Part shown: in pieces, positions 10,256 to 19,317 of the stretch
Numbering within the stretch: position 1 is the stretch's first letter
Layout of the letters: every line of letters begins with the position of its first letter
From: Alcaligenes faecalis
GTDB taxonomy: Bacteria > Pseudomonadota > Gammaproteobacteria > Burkholderiales > Burkholderiaceae_B
Direction: 5' to 3'
Length of the DNA: 64,000 nt
NCBI RefSeq assembly: GCF_002443155.1
Contig: NZ_CP023667.1
Coordinates: 3,534,001 to 3,598,000 of the forward strand
Translations under genes and position numbers: made by a program
The notes under the pieces: generated by a model
Told to the model about the DNA's origin: nothing
Database searches by the model: none
Seen by the model: only the letters and a program-made list of their open reading frames with translations

Positions 10256-11374
10256 TCAGGTTCGTACGCGCTGCTGTACCAGTTGCTGATACAGACGCAA
10301 GTAACGCTGCACCATGACAGCAGGGTCATGCTCCTGCTGCACCCAGCGATGCGCCAGCGCTGCCTGTTGCCGCGCTGCTGTCGGATTGCTCAAAGTCTCA
10401 TCCAGAGCCTGTGCAATGGCTTGTGCATCCCCTACCGCGCATAACTTGCCACGGCCATTATCCAGCAGCTCACTCAAACCGCCCGCCATCGTGGCCGTAA
10501 CGGGCACGCCGTATACAAAGGCATCCAGAACGCTGGAGCCCAGGGCTTCATGCCGGGAACTCAAGACAAATCCATCCATCAGGCGGTAAGCCTGTTCGGG
10601 ACGGGCCTCAAAACCAGCCAGCTTGTAGCAGTCTTCCAGCCCCAACTGCGCAATCAGTTCCTCTGCCGCCGAGGTCTCGGAGCCTGACGCACCGAAATGC
10701 AAAAACACAAAGTCCTGACGACGCTGATACAAGGCATGAACCGCACGTATCAAAGTCTGGGGATCTTTCTCGGACGTCAGTGCCGCCATCGTCCCCAGAA
10801 CGTGCAAGCCCTGCGGATTCCACCGCAGCCGCAAGTGGTTCACATAGGCTTCATCCTGCTCGACGTACTCGATGGCACTAGGAATCACATCTACGGAAAA
10901 GCCCAGGCGACGCGGCTCTGCCGCTGCTGCCTGGCTGATCGCTACCAAACGATCCGCCTTGCGCCACTTCCAACGCGTGCGTCGCTCCTTGGAAGTCAAA
11001 GCACTGTCTGGCTGCTGTCCGCTACGTTGCTCGACGCGTTTGCGGTCAATCGGAAACGCCGTACGGCGCGTAAAGACCACCCGCTTGGGCAGCCAGAAAT
11101 GCAGCAAGGCCAACCAGCTCATGCAGGACGCGGTTTGGGAGTGAACGATATCAAAACCACGGCCGTGCACCAGCAAATAGCGCAACGCGGCTCCTACAGA
11201 GGCGCACTCCACCACGCTCAAACCCTGCTCTTTAGCACGCTTGGCCAGTTCTTCATCACGTCGGGCCAGGAGACTGACCTGATGACCAGCCTGCTGCATC
11301 TGCTGGATACTCAGCAGGGTTTGCCGCTCGCCACCGCGCCAGCCACGCTCGAAATTAAGCTGCAGAATGCGCAT
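10256..11374 (-). CDS. Family 4 (GT-B) glycosyltransferase
   Basis: 372 residues. The N-terminal Rossmann half begins MRILQLNFERGWRGGERQTLLS, with a glycine loop for the acceptor/donor cleft. The C-terminal half carries the donor-binding signature SSRHEALGSSVLDAFVYGVPV (E-x7-type motif) of GT4 retaining enzymes. It has no membrane segments and is likely a peripheral inner-membrane enzyme of LPS or exopolysaccharide synthesis. It lies 108 bp downstream of glmU, which supplies UDP-GlcNAc, but substrate and product cannot be fixed. The 3' end is 77 bp from the GGCTGT array. Confidence 0.85.
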   Translation of the reverse strand: MRILQLNFERGWRGGERQTLLSIQQMQQAGHQVSLLARRDEELAKRAKEQGLSVVECASVGAALRYLLVHGRGFDIVHSQTASCMSWLALLHFWLPKRVVFTRRTAFPIDRKRVEQRSGQQPDSALTSKERRTRWKWRKADRLVAISQAAAAEPRRLGFSVDVIPSAIEYVEQDEAYVNHLRLRWNPQGLHVLGTMAALTSEKDPQTLIRAVHALYQRRQDFVFLHFGASGSETSAAEELIAQLGLEDCYKLAGFEARPEQAYRLMDGFVLSSRHEALGSSVLDAFVYGVPVTATMAGGLSELLDNGRGKLCAVGDAQAIAQALDETLSNPTAARQQAALAHRWVQQEHDPAVMVQRYLRLYQQLVQQRVRT

Positions 11375-11482
11375 GGCGAAAATCCAGAATCAGCCCATCC
11401 GGGCACTGTGTGCCACAAGCGTACGCAGCAATGCTCCCCTTGCGATGCAAAGGGAGGGATGCCAAAGATGGGCTAACACACA

Positions 11483-12853
11483 TCAAGATTTGCGGACCGG
11501 GCGCTTCCAGCCGGACACGCTGCGCTGTTCCGAACGCGACAAGGTCAGCTGATCATCCGGCGCATTGCGCACCAGGGTCGTACCCGCACCAATTGTTGCA
11601 CCACGGCCAACAGTCACCGGGGCCACCAACTGCGTATCGGAACCAATGAAGGCATCGTCACCAATCACGGTGCGGAACTTGTTCACGCCGTCGTAATTGC
11701 AGGTGATGGTGCCTGCGCCAATGTTCACGCGCTGCCCCACATCGGCATCACCGATATAGGCCAGATGATTGGCTTTGGAGCCTTCGCCCAGCTGGGTGTT
11801 CTTGATTTCCACGAAGTTGCCCACGTGGGTGTGATTGGCCAGAACAGCACCAGGACGCAGACGGGCGTAAGGGCCGATACGGGCTTCTTCGCCAACCTGG
11901 GCTTGTTGCAGATGGCTGAAGGCTTCGATTTGCGTACCGGCACCGATAGTCACGTCACGCAGTACGCTATGCGGGCCGACGCGCACGCCGTCTTGCAGCA
12001 CAACCGTGCCTTCAAACACGCAACCCACATCAATGAACACGTCACGGCCACATTCCAGTGTGCCGCGCAGATCAAAGCGGGTCGGATCGGCCAGCGTCAC
12101 GCCTTTTTCCAGCAAGCGACGGGCCTGCTCGGCTTGCCACAAACGCTCCAGCTCGGCCTGTTGAATGCGGCTGTTCACACCCAAAGTTTCCCAGCCAGCA
12201 GCCGGTTGAGCCGCTTGCACAGGCACGCCATCGGCAACCGCCAAGGCGATGATGTCGGTCAGGTAGTACTCGCCTTGCGCATTGTCGTTGGTGATGCGGG
12301 TCAACCACTCTTTCAGACGGGCCGTAGGTGCAACCAGAATGCCGGTGTTCACTTCTTTCACGGCACGTTCAGCTTCATTGGCATCTTTGTGCTCAACAAT
12401 GCGTTGCACCGAACCATCTTCACCGCGAATGATGCGGCCGTAGCCGGTGGAGTCTGCCAGCGTTTCGGTCAGCACGGCCACACCTTGGCCACGTGCTTGC
12501 AGCAAGCGGCGCAAAGTGTCGGCCTGGACCAGAGGAACGTCGCCATACAGAACCAGCGTCGCGTCCTCTTCCTGGTCGCCACCGACCAGTTCAGGTACCG
12601 CCTGCTGCACCGCGTGGCCCGTGCCATGCTGAGGTTGCTGCAAGGCAAAGGCCAGCTCGGCCTGTGCGAAGGTTTGCTGAACGCGCTCGGCGCCATGACC
12701 CACCACGACCACAACTTTTTCCGGCTCCAGTTCACGCGCGCTGTCGAGCACGTGGGCCAGCATGGATTTGCCAGCGATAGGATGCAGTACTTTGGGCAGG
12801 TCAGACTGCATACGCTTGCCCATGCCTGCTGCCAGAATCACGATATTAAGCAT
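11483..12853 (-). CDS. glmU: Bifunctional GlcN-1-P acetyltransferase / GlcNAc-1-P uridyltransferase
   Basis: 456 residues, the expected length. The N-terminal uridyltransferase opens with [23 protein letters not shown] (nucleotide-binding signature G-x-G-x-R-M, K25-equivalent). The C-terminal half is a left-handed beta-helix of hexapeptide repeats ([26 protein letters not shown]). It catalyses the last two steps to UDP-GlcNAc, downstream of GlmS, which lies 2 kb away in the same orientation. A phaM-like gene is 26 bp upstream, so the two may be co-transcribed. Confidence 0.97.
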   Translation of the reverse strand: MLNIVILAAGMGKRMQSDLPKVLHPIAGKSMLAHVLDSARELEPEKVVVVVGHGAERVQQTFAQAELAFALQQPQHGTGHAVQQAVPELVGGDQEEDATLVLYGDVPLVQADTLRRLLQARGQGVAVLTETLADSTGYGRIIRGEDGSVQRIVEHKDANEAERAVKEVNTGILVAPTARLKEWLTRITNDNAQGEYYLTDIIALAVADGVPVQAAQPAAGWETLGVNSRIQQAELERLWQAEQARRLLEKGVTLADPTRFDLRGTLECGRDVFIDVGCVFEGTVVLQDGVRVGPHSVLRDVTIGAGTQIEAFSHLQQAQVGEEARIGPYARLRPGAVLANHTHVGNFVEIKNTQLGEGSKANHLAYIGDADVGQRVNIGAGTITCNYDGVNKFRTVIGDDAFIGSDTQLVAPVTVGRGATIGAGTTLVRNAPDDQLTLSRSEQRSVSGWKRPVRKS

Positions 12854-12879
12854 AAAAATTTACCTACTAGGTTGGTCGA

Positions 12880-13764
12880 TCAGTTCTTTTTGGTACTGCT
12901 TTTGGTGCTGCGCGTGGCGGTCTTTTTAGCCGCCGTTTTGGTGGCCGCCTTGGCCGCGGTTTTAGCGGCTGCTTTCGCTGCCGTTTTTACCGATTTGGCC
13001 GCTGCCGGAGCACTGGTCTTGACAGAAGTCTGGGCATTGGCAGCCGCCGGTTTAGGGGGCTTGGTCGAGCCAGCCGCTTTGGCCTTGGTCGCCTGCTGGC
13101 GATAGTTTTCTACCTGCTGCATCGATGCGGCTGTGGCAGTCGCCATGGCATCAAATTGCTGTTGCAGCATGTTCCACCACGCTTGCGCAGCGGAATTGCC
13201 TGCACCGGCTTCCTGCTGAGCACCGGGCTGTTTATCTTTGGGGCTGTCCTGCTTGGCAGCCGCTTCGGGCTGTGGCGCAGCCTGTTGAGACTGTGGCGAG
13301 GGCTGAGCCGCTGCTGACTGAGATGCCGTATGCACTGCCGCCTCCGGCTTGCTGGCCTGCGCCTTGGCACCGGCTGCATTATCTGCACCCGCAGCACCCG
13401 CTGCCATAGGATTGAAGGCCATAAAGGCTTCAAAGGGATTTGCCCCACCCGCCGCCTGCGTTCCTTGCTGCGCCATGGTCTTGATGGCCGCCAAAGTGGA
13501 GCGCTGAATCTCCAGACCCTGGATGGTGGTGCCCAGCATGGACAGGTTCAACTGCAACCAGCTTTCCACCGCACGCAAGTCACGAATACGACGATCCAGA
13601 TCATCGGGGGACAAGCTGGGCATCATGCCCGAGCTCAAATCGCCCGCCCCGCCACTGGCCATGTTTTTCCAGGCCTGCGCCATCATGTCCATGCTGCGCA
13701 GCAATGGATTGTTGCCGCCGCCCAGGGCATTGAAATCAGGTATACCAAAAGGATTCGGGTTCAT
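12880..13764 (-). CDS. PhaM-type polyhydroxyalkanoate granule regulatory protein
   Basis: 294 residues. The N-terminal domain (NPLLRSMDMMAQAWKNM ... DLDRRIRDLRAVESWLQLNLSMLGTTIQGLEIQRSTL) matches the PhaM pattern known from Cupriavidus. There PhaM activates PHA synthase and ties granules to the nucleoid. A low-complexity Ala/Gln/Pro middle is followed by a basic Ala/Lys-rich tail (from about 245) with repeated AAK units, resembling the histone H1-like DNA-binding tails of this family. No phaC lies in the window. Length is typical. The basic tail suggests nucleoid association, as inference. Confidence 0.82.
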   Translation of the reverse strand: MNPNPFGIPDFNALGGGNNPLLRSMDMMAQAWKNMASGGAGDLSSGMMPSLSPDDLDRRIRDLRAVESWLQLNLSMLGTTIQGLEIQRSTLAAIKTMAQQGTQAAGGANPFEAFMAFNPMAAGAAGADNAAGAKAQASKPEAAVHTASQSAAAQPSPQSQQAAPQPEAAAKQDSPKDKQPGAQQEAGAGNSAAQAWWNMLQQQFDAMATATAASMQQVENYRQQATKAKAAGSTKPPKPAAANAQTSVKTSAPAAAKSVKTAAKAAAKTAAKAATKTAAKKTATRSTKSSTKKN

Positions 13765-13808
13765 GCGTAGCTCCCATCGGGTTGGTGCCTGCCCGGTGAT
13801 TCCCAGGT

Positions 13809-14636
13809 TCAGGCCAGCTGTTCCAGATGCTGCTTGATGCTGTCGATCAGCACCACTTGCGCTTCCAGGGTGAACAAATCTGCTTCTATCATTTGCCAGG
13901 CTTCATCCAGCGTCAATAAGCGAAACTCACTAACCTCGCCGTCCATATTGCAGGGCCGCACATCGTCGGCCAACACACAATCGCTGACCAGGGCGTTCTC
14001 CACCTGATAGCCTTCCGGCAGGCGACGGTGCATGCGCAAGGACACACGCAAGGGGGTGCAATTGTCCAGCACGGACTCGGCCAAACCCGCTTCTTCATAA
14101 CTTTCGCGTATGAGAGAGGTATGCAGCGATTCACCGCTGACCGCCAACCCACCGACTAGCGTGTCCCACATATTCGGGTCTGTTGACTTGGTGGGTGAAC
14201 GACGTGCGGCCCAGATACGGCCGTCTGTGGACCAGCCATTCAAATGCACGGCTTGCGTCAAAAAGCCCAAGGGCCGTACCGCACCGCGTTCAATGCGCGA
14301 CAGGCACTGCCCTTCTCCGACCACGTCCAGCAACTCGTCACGCCAGGCCCGAATGCAACCGCCTTCCTGCAAACGCAAGGCGACCTGATCCAGGACCTGA
14401 GCCAAGCTCAATTCCTGGCTGGGGCAATCGCTCAGACGCAAGACATCTTCTTCAATCGAGACCCCGGGCAAAGGCTCGATACAACGAGCGGCCTTGGGGG
14501 TGATCCATCCGGCAACGCGCCCATCAACAGTGACAGGACGGCTGCCCGGCGGGGGCAATTGTTGCAGCTGACTGGTCAAGCTGGCCATGCGCTGACGCAG
14601 GGCCTGAGTAAGTGATCGGTTCTGGAACAAAGTCAT
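13809..14636 (-). CDS. NUDIX hydrolase with N-terminal DUF4743-type extension
   Basis: 275 residues. The Nudix box is intact in the second half, from GGLAVSGES to RESYEEAGL, satisfying G-x5-E-x7-RE-x2-EE-x-G. The N-terminal 120 residues resemble the DUF4743 domain of thiamine-pyrophosphokinase-associated and fungal/plant Nudix proteins; substrates include oxidised or pyrophosphorylated cofactors. It is 44 bp upstream of the PhaM gene. Actual substrate unknown. Confidence 0.85.
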   Translation of the reverse strand: MTLFQNRSLTQALRQRMASLTSQLQQLPPPGSRPVTVDGRVAGWITPKAARCIEPLPGVSIEEDVLRLSDCPSQELSLAQVLDQVALRLQEGGCIRAWRDELLDVVGEGQCLSRIERGAVRPLGFLTQAVHLNGWSTDGRIWAARRSPTKSTDPNMWDTLVGGLAVSGESLHTSLIRESYEEAGLAESVLDNCTPLRVSLRMHRRLPEGYQVENALVSDCVLADDVRPCNMDGEVSEFRLLTLDEAWQMIEADLFTLEAQVVLIDSIKQHLEQLA

Positions 14637-14722
14637 AGTCCGCGATTGTAATTCAAGCCTTGCCCCATTACGGCTTTTGTAGCGTTTAGTCCAACCTTGT
14701 CTTCTAGGGACATACCCTGCCC

Positions 14723-14750
14723 TTGAAGGCTAAAGCAAGTTCTATATAAT
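14723..14750 (+). promoter_or_regulatory. Sigma-70 type promoter for the cytochrome oxidase genes
   Basis: TTGAAG (14723-14728), a 16-base spacer and TATAAT (14745-14750). The transcript would start near 14757, giving an untranslated leader of about 155 bases before coxB. Confidence 0.6.
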
Positions 14751-14911
14751 TTCCGTGAACAGATAAGCTACTAAAAACTTCGAGCGGACCAGCACTTAGC
14801 TGCGACAAGCCCGCCACTGCAACACAGCAGTTTCTTCCAGCGTTGGATTTTTCGGAGCGTTGACGCAGCCGAACCCCGGTTTGGCATGGCAACACCAAAA
14901 GAGGGACAACA

Positions 14912-16072
14912 ATGAAGATGTGGAGAAGTTTATTTGCTCTGACCGCCTGTTCGACGGCAGGGCCAAGCCTGGCTCAGATCACCCACATGGAGGGTGGTCC
15001 CCGTGTCAATCAGCTCAATTTGCATAACGGGGTGACCCCCATCGCCCAGGACATTGCCTGGCTGCATTGGATGATGCTGATCATCTGTACCATCATCTTT
15101 ATTGGCGTGTTCGGCGTGATGTTCTATTCCATCATCCGGCACCGCAAGTCCAAGGGCGCGATTGCCGCCCGCTTTCACGAACACCTGGGTGTGGAAGTGG
15201 CCTGGACCATCATCCCTTTCCTGATCGTGATCGGCATGGCACTGCCTGCCACCAAAACCGTGGTGGCCATGAAGGACACCAGCAGCGCCGACCTGACCGT
15301 CAAGGTCACGGGTTATCAGTGGAAGTGGGGCTACGAATATCTGGACGGCCCGGCCACGGGCGTGAAATACCTGTCCAACCTGTCCACCCCGCGCGCCCAG
15401 ATTGAAGGCCGCGAACCCATTGGTCCGAACTATCTGATGGAAGTGGACAAGCCACTGGTGGTGCCGGTTAACAAGAAAGTGCGCGTCATGCTGACGGCCG
15501 AGGACGTCATCCACTCCTGGATGGTGCCCGAGTTTGGCGTCAAGCAAGATGCCATCCCCGGCTTCTTGCGCGATACCTGGTTCCGTGCGGACAAGGTCGG
15601 CACCTACCGCGGCCAATGCGCCGAGCTGTGCGGCAAGGACCACGCCTACATGCCCATCGTGGTGCAAGTGATGGCGCAAGAAGACTACGACAAGTGGGCC
15701 CAGGAGCAGAACGACTTGATGACTGCCCAGGCCGACGATCCCAATAAAGAGTGGACCAAGGACGAGTTGACCGAGCGCGGCAAACAGATCTTTGCGCAGA
15801 ACTGCGTGGCTTGCCACCAGGCCAATGGCAAAGGCATGCCCGGCACCTTCCCCGCTCTGGACGGCGATACGAAGTTCGTGCTCGCCCCCAAGAAAGGCCA
15901 GATCGACACGGTGTTGAATGGTCACCCTGGCACCGCGATGGCTGCTTTCCGCAATCAACTGACCGATGTACAGATTGCTGCGGTCATTACCTACACACGC
16001 AATGCCTGGGGCAACGCTGGCAAAGGGCCTGACCCTGTCGTGATGCCCGCCGACGTCAAGGAGCAGCGCTAA
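14912..16072 (+). CDS. coxB: Cytochrome c oxidase subunit II with fused cytochrome c domain
   Basis: 386 residues. A signal peptide (about 1-21, SLAQ) is followed by two transmembrane helices (about 50-75 and 92-112) and the CuA domain, with H (VIHSWMVP) and the cluster GQCAELCGKDHAYMPIVVQVM giving C-x3-C, H and M ligands. A C-terminal heme-c domain carries CVACH near residue 300. The fused cytochrome c marks a caa3-like form, common in betaproteobacteria. It accepts electrons from cytochrome c and passes them to subunit I. First gene of coxB-coxA-orf-DUF2970-coxC. Confidence 0.96.
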   Translation: MKMWRSLFALTACSTAGPSLAQITHMEGGPRVNQLNLHNGVTPIAQDIAWLHWMMLIICTIIFIGVFGVMFYSIIRHRKSKGAIAARFHEHLGVEVAWTIIPFLIVIGMALPATKTVVAMKDTSSADLTVKVTGYQWKWGYEYLDGPATGVKYLSNLSTPRAQIEGREPIGPNYLMEVDKPLVVPVNKKVRVMLTAEDVIHSWMVPEFGVKQDAIPGFLRDTWFRADKVGTYRGQCAELCGKDHAYMPIVVQVMAQEDYDKWAQEQNDLMTAQADDPNKEWTKDELTERGKQIFAQNCVACHQANGKGMPGTFPALDGDTKFVLAPKKGQIDTVLNGHPGTAMAAFRNQLTDVQIAAVITYTRNAWGNAGKGPDPVVMPADVKEQR

Positions 16073-16147
16073 TTCTGCGCGCGCCGCCTATCACACTATC
16101 AATCTATCCCTGACTACGGCCAGGGGGAGTGCAGCAAGGAGTCAAGC

Positions 16148-17755
16148 ATGAGTAGCGTCACCGTCGACCATGTAGCGAACCCGAGCGGACATGATGATCA
16201 CCATCATGCCCATGCCACCCCTAGCGGCTGGCGTCGCTGGCTGTTCGCCACCAATCACAAGGACATCGGGACCATGTACCTGATCTTCTCCTTTGTGATG
16301 TTGCTGGAGGGCGGCGTGCTGGCCTTGCTGCTGCGTACCGAACTGTTCCAGCCGGGCCTGCAGTTTTTCCGGCCAGAGCTGTTCAACCAGTTCACCACCA
16401 TGCACGGCCTGATCATGATTTTCGGCGCGATCATGCCGGCTTTTGTGGGCTTTGCCAACTGGATGATTCCGCTGCAAATTGGCGCATCGGACATGGCTTT
16501 TGCCCGCATGAACAACTTCAGCTTCTGGCTGCTGCCCGTAGGCGCGATTCTGTTTACCGCGTCCTTCTTTGTGCCGGGCGGCGCGCCTGCCGGTGGCTGG
16601 ACCATGTACGCCCCGCTGTCCTTGCAAATGGGACCAGGCATGGACTTCACGATTTTCGCGGTCCACATTCTGGGCGCGTCCTCCATCATGGGGGCCATCA
16701 ATATTGTGGTGACGGTATTGAACATGCGCGCGCCTGGCATGACGCTGATGAAAATGCCGCTGTTTTGCTGGACCTGGCTGATTACCGCTTATCTGCTGAT
16801 TGCCGTGATGCCCGTGCTGGCCGCTGCCGTGACCATGCTGCTGACGGACCGTCACTTCGGTACACACTTCTTTAACGCCGCCGGTGGTGGTGACCCGGTT
16901 CTGTACCAGCACATCTTCTGGTTCTTCGGTCACCCCGAGGTCTACATCATGATCTTGCCGGCCTTTGGCATTGTCTCTGCCATCGTGCCTGCCTTCTCGC
17001 GCAAAGCTTTGTTTGGCTATGCCTCCATGGTGTACGCCACCGCCGCCATCGCGATTCTGTCCTTCCTGGTGTGGGCCCACCACATGTTCTCCACCGGGAT
17101 GCCGGTAACCGGGCAACTGTATTTCATGTATGCCACCATGCTGATCTCCATTCCGACCGGGGTGAAGATCTTCAACTGGGTAGCCACCATGTGGCGCGGT
17201 TCGCTGTCCTTTGAAACGCCCATGCTGTTTTCCATCGGCTTTATCTTCGTGTTCACGATTGGCGGCTTTACCGGCCTGATCCTGGCCGTGGCTCCGATTG
17301 ATATTGCGGTACACGACACCTATTACGTGGTGGCTCACTTCCACTATGTGCTGGTGGCCGGTTCCTTGTTCGCCCTGTTTGGCGGTGCCTACTACTGGCT
17401 GCCCAAGTGGACCGGCCGCATGTACAACGAGCGTCTGGGCAAGATCCACTTCTGGTCCACCATGATCTCGTTCAACGTGACCTTCTTCCCCATGCACTTT
17501 CTGGGTCTGGCGGGCATGCCACGTCGTTATGTGGACTACGCCGGTCAGTTCACGGACTTCCACCAGATTGCCACCATTGGCGCCTTCTGGTTCGGCCTGT
17601 CGCAACTGCTGCTGATCTACATCGTGATTCAGGCGGCGCGCGGCAAGGGTGAAGTGGCCAGTGCCAAGCCATGGGAAGGCGCAGAGGGCCTGGAATGGAC
17701 GGTGCCCTCGCCTGCCCCGCATCACACATTTGAAGTACCCCCTGTCGTCAAGTAA
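16148..17755 (+). CDS. coxA: Cytochrome c oxidase subunit I
   Basis: 535 residues with about twelve membrane helices. Heme-copper oxidase signatures are intact: the low-spin heme histidine ([10 protein letters not shown]), the CuB/cross-linked Tyr motif [14 protein letters not shown], the second CuB histidines WAHHMF, and the heme a3 region [10 protein letters not shown]. An acidic/His-rich N-terminus (HDDHHHAHA) is present. It reduces O2 to water and pumps protons as an A-type oxidase. It starts 75 bp after coxB with an AGGAG-like ribosome binding site (GCAAGGAGTC). Confidence 0.97.
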   Translation: MSSVTVDHVANPSGHDDHHHAHATPSGWRRWLFATNHKDIGTMYLIFSFVMLLEGGVLALLLRTELFQPGLQFFRPELFNQFTTMHGLIMIFGAIMPAFVGFANWMIPLQIGASDMAFARMNNFSFWLLPVGAILFTASFFVPGGAPAGGWTMYAPLSLQMGPGMDFTIFAVHILGASSIMGAINIVVTVLNMRAPGMTLMKMPLFCWTWLITAYLLIAVMPVLAAAVTMLLTDRHFGTHFFNAAGGGDPVLYQHIFWFFGHPEVYIMILPAFGIVSAIVPAFSRKALFGYASMVYATAAIAILSFLVWAHHMFSTGMPVTGQLYFMYATMLISIPTGVKIFNWVATMWRGSLSFETPMLFSIGFIFVFTIGGFTGLILAVAPIDIAVHDTYYVVAHFHYVLVAGSLFALFGGAYYWLPKWTGRMYNERLGKIHFWSTMISFNVTFFPMHFLGLAGMPRRYVDYAGQFTDFHQIATIGAFWFGLSQLLLIYIVIQAARGKGEVASAKPWEGAEGLEWTVPSPAPHHTFEVPPVVK

Positions 17756-17772
17756 CACTGGAGGAACGCCGT

Positions 17773-17883
17773 ATGCCCCCCGAACAACGCCGTCGCAACC
17801 GCCGTCTGGGATTGCTCCTGGCCGTGTTCGTCATTGCCGTCATGGCCTGGACCTTTCTAAAAGGCAGTCAATTTTTAGGATAG
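17773..17883 (+). CDS. Cytochrome oxidase small assembly protein
   Basis: 36 residues: a basic N-terminus MPPEQRRRNRRLG, then a single transmembrane helix (LLLAVFVIAVMAWTFL) and a short tail KGSQFLG. GGAGGA sits about 10 bases upstream. Tiny single-helix proteins at this position, directly after coxA, are annotated in Burkholderiales as oxidase small assembly proteins and usually precede ctaG/cox11. Here the next gene is DUF2970, five bases later. Confidence 0.75.
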   Translation: MPPEQRRRNRRLGLLLAVFVIAVMAWTFLKGSQFLG

Positions 17884-17887
17884 TGAT

Positions 17888-18112
17888 ATGGATGACGATT
17901 TTCGGGACCTCACACGGCGCAAGCTCAGTTTTTTCCAGACATTGAAAGCCATTGCCTGGGGATTTTTTGGAGTCCGTCGTGGCCGCGACCATGAGCAGGA
18001 CATTGCCAAGATCAATCCGGTCTATCTGATTATTGCCGCCTTGATCGCCACGGTTGTTTTCGTTGTGGGCCTGATTATGGTGGCCCGCTGGTTCATTGGT
18101 CAGGCCAGCTGA
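17888..18112 (+). CDS. DUF2970 single-helix membrane protein
   Basis: 74 residues with a cytoplasmic N-terminus (RKLSFFQTLKAIAWGFFGVRRGRDHEQDIAKINPVYLI, the DUF2970 pattern). One transmembrane helix lies near 45-68 (IIAALIATVVFVVGLIMVARWFI). Its function is unknown, but the family is strongly linked to cytochrome oxidase loci between coxA and coxC, suggesting an assembly or accessory role. Confidence 0.85.
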   Translation: MDDDFRDLTRRKLSFFQTLKAIAWGFFGVRRGRDHEQDIAKINPVYLIIAALIATVVFVVGLIMVARWFIGQAS

Positions 18113-18162
18113 ACCCTGGCCGGATACTGCGCCCAAGGGCACATGACCCGAAGGAGAACACT

Positions 18163-19038
18163 ATGCATGTCGAGACTACGGCTCACCCGTCCAAGGCGCC
18201 GTATTACTACGTCCCCGGCTTGTCGGGGCATCCGGTACGCGCCAGCATTTCCCTGTGCCTGACGCTGTTGGGTGCGGCTACCTGGATCAATAACTGGCCG
18301 GGCGGCTTCTGGGTGTTTCTGGTCGGGATTCTCAGCTTCTTGCTGGTGCTGTTCTTCTGGTTCAGCGACGCCGTGCGCGAGTCTGAAACGGGTCTGAACA
18401 GCACGCGTGTCGATATCTCCTATCGCTGGAGCATGTCGTGGTTCATCTTTTCCGAAGTGATGTTTTTTGCGGCCTTTTTCGGAGCGCTTTGGTATACCCG
18501 TGAAATTGCCACGCCGCTGTTAAGCGACCTGGATCACCGCGCCCTGCTCTGGCCTGACTTCACCGGCACCTGGCCCAACCAGGGCCCCGCTGGCACTGTC
18601 GCCCCGTTCCAGACCGTAGGCCCGCTGTGGCTACCTACGATCAATACGGCCTTGCTGCTGACCTCGGGCGTCACCCTGACCATTGCTCACCACGCCTTGC
18701 GTGCCAGCAAGCGTGGCGGCGCGATCTTCTGGCTGTTCATGACGGTTGCGCTGGGCTTCGCCTTTGTGGCCTGCCAGGCTTACGAATACATGCACGCCTA
18801 CGCCGAGCTGAACCTGAAGTTCACTTCCGGTGCGTACGGGGCCTTGTTCTATATGTTGACGGGCTTTCACGGCTTTCACGTGATTATCGGCGCCACCATG
18901 CTGACGGTGATGCTGATACGGCTGATGCGCGGCCACTTTACCGCCGAGCACCACTTTGGTTTTGAAGGTGCCGCCTGGTACTGGCACTTTGTGGACGTGG
19001 TGTGGCTGGGCCTGTACCTGTACGTCTACTGGTTCTAG
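18163..19038 (+). CDS. coxC: Cytochrome c oxidase subunit III
   Basis: 291 residues with seven predicted helices and the CoxC/CtaE signatures MSWFIFSEVMFFAAFFGALW and TGFHGFHVIIGATML, ending FVDVVWLGLYLYVYWF. It stabilises subunit I. It lies at the end of the first oxidase transcription unit, with a strong terminator 10 bp after its stop. Ribosome binding site GAAGGAG at proper spacing. Confidence 0.96.
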   Translation: MHVETTAHPSKAPYYYVPGLSGHPVRASISLCLTLLGAATWINNWPGGFWVFLVGILSFLLVLFFWFSDAVRESETGLNSTRVDISYRWSMSWFIFSEVMFFAAFFGALWYTREIATPLLSDLDHRALLWPDFTGTWPNQGPAGTVAPFQTVGPLWLPTINTALLLTSGVTLTIAHHALRASKRGGAIFWLFMTVALGFAFVACQAYEYMHAYAELNLKFTSGAYGALFYMLTGFHGFHVIIGATMLTVMLIRLMRGHFTAEHHFGFEGAAWYWHFVDVVWLGLYLYVYWF

Positions 19039-19048
19039 TGATTCATGC

Positions 19049-19079
19049 CCCAGGCCCGTTTCTTCGGGCCTGGGTTTTT
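19049..19079 (+). terminator. Rho-independent terminator after coxC
   Basis: Perfect 10-bp stem CCCAGGCCCG/CGGGCCTGGG with a 6-base loop, followed by TTTTT. It separates the coxB-coxC unit from the SURF1-ctaA-ctaB unit. Confidence 0.9.
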
Positions 19080-19082
19080 ACT

Positions 19083-19289
19083 TCAGGCCAAGGGCACGCC
19101 GGTGCTTTCAATCCAACCCAGATAATGGGCCAGCAACACAAACAGGAACAGGGCCACGGACAAACCCACTCGCCAGGTCAGAGCATAGGCCATGCGATTG
19201 GAATTACCCCGGTCGCGCATCAAATACACCAGGGCCGAACCCAGCGAAACAATAATCCCCAGAAACACGATCAGGACTAGCACACGCAT
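19083..19289 (-). CDS. DUF2909 twin-transmembrane protein
   Basis: 68 residues with two helices (about 2-24 and 40-62) joined by a short basic loop (RDRGNSNRMAYALTWRVG), the DUF2909 pattern. It is the only minus-strand gene in the oxidase region, an arrangement usual for Burkholderiales. It begins 28 bp from the SURF1 start. Function unknown; its location suggests oxidase biogenesis. Confidence 0.85.
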   Translation of the reverse strand: MRVLVLIVFLGIIVSLGSALVYLMRDRGNSNRMAYALTWRVGLSVALFLFVLLAHYLGWIESTGVPLA

Positions 19290-19317
19290 TACGTCTCCCC
19301 CGCTTCAGGTTGAATTG

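Noticed and set aside
10087..10329. Minus-strand frame through the GGCTGT array encoding Ala-Thr repeats
   Set aside because: It overlaps the 3' end of the glycosyltransferase and is created by the repeat itself; no homology pattern.
16142..17758. Long open frame (538 codons) antisense to coxA, and similar ones opposite glmS (7637-9463) and aspS (34079-35845)
   Set aside because: They mirror the codon bias of the real genes, have no domain pattern, and give implausible His/Gln/Gly-rich products.
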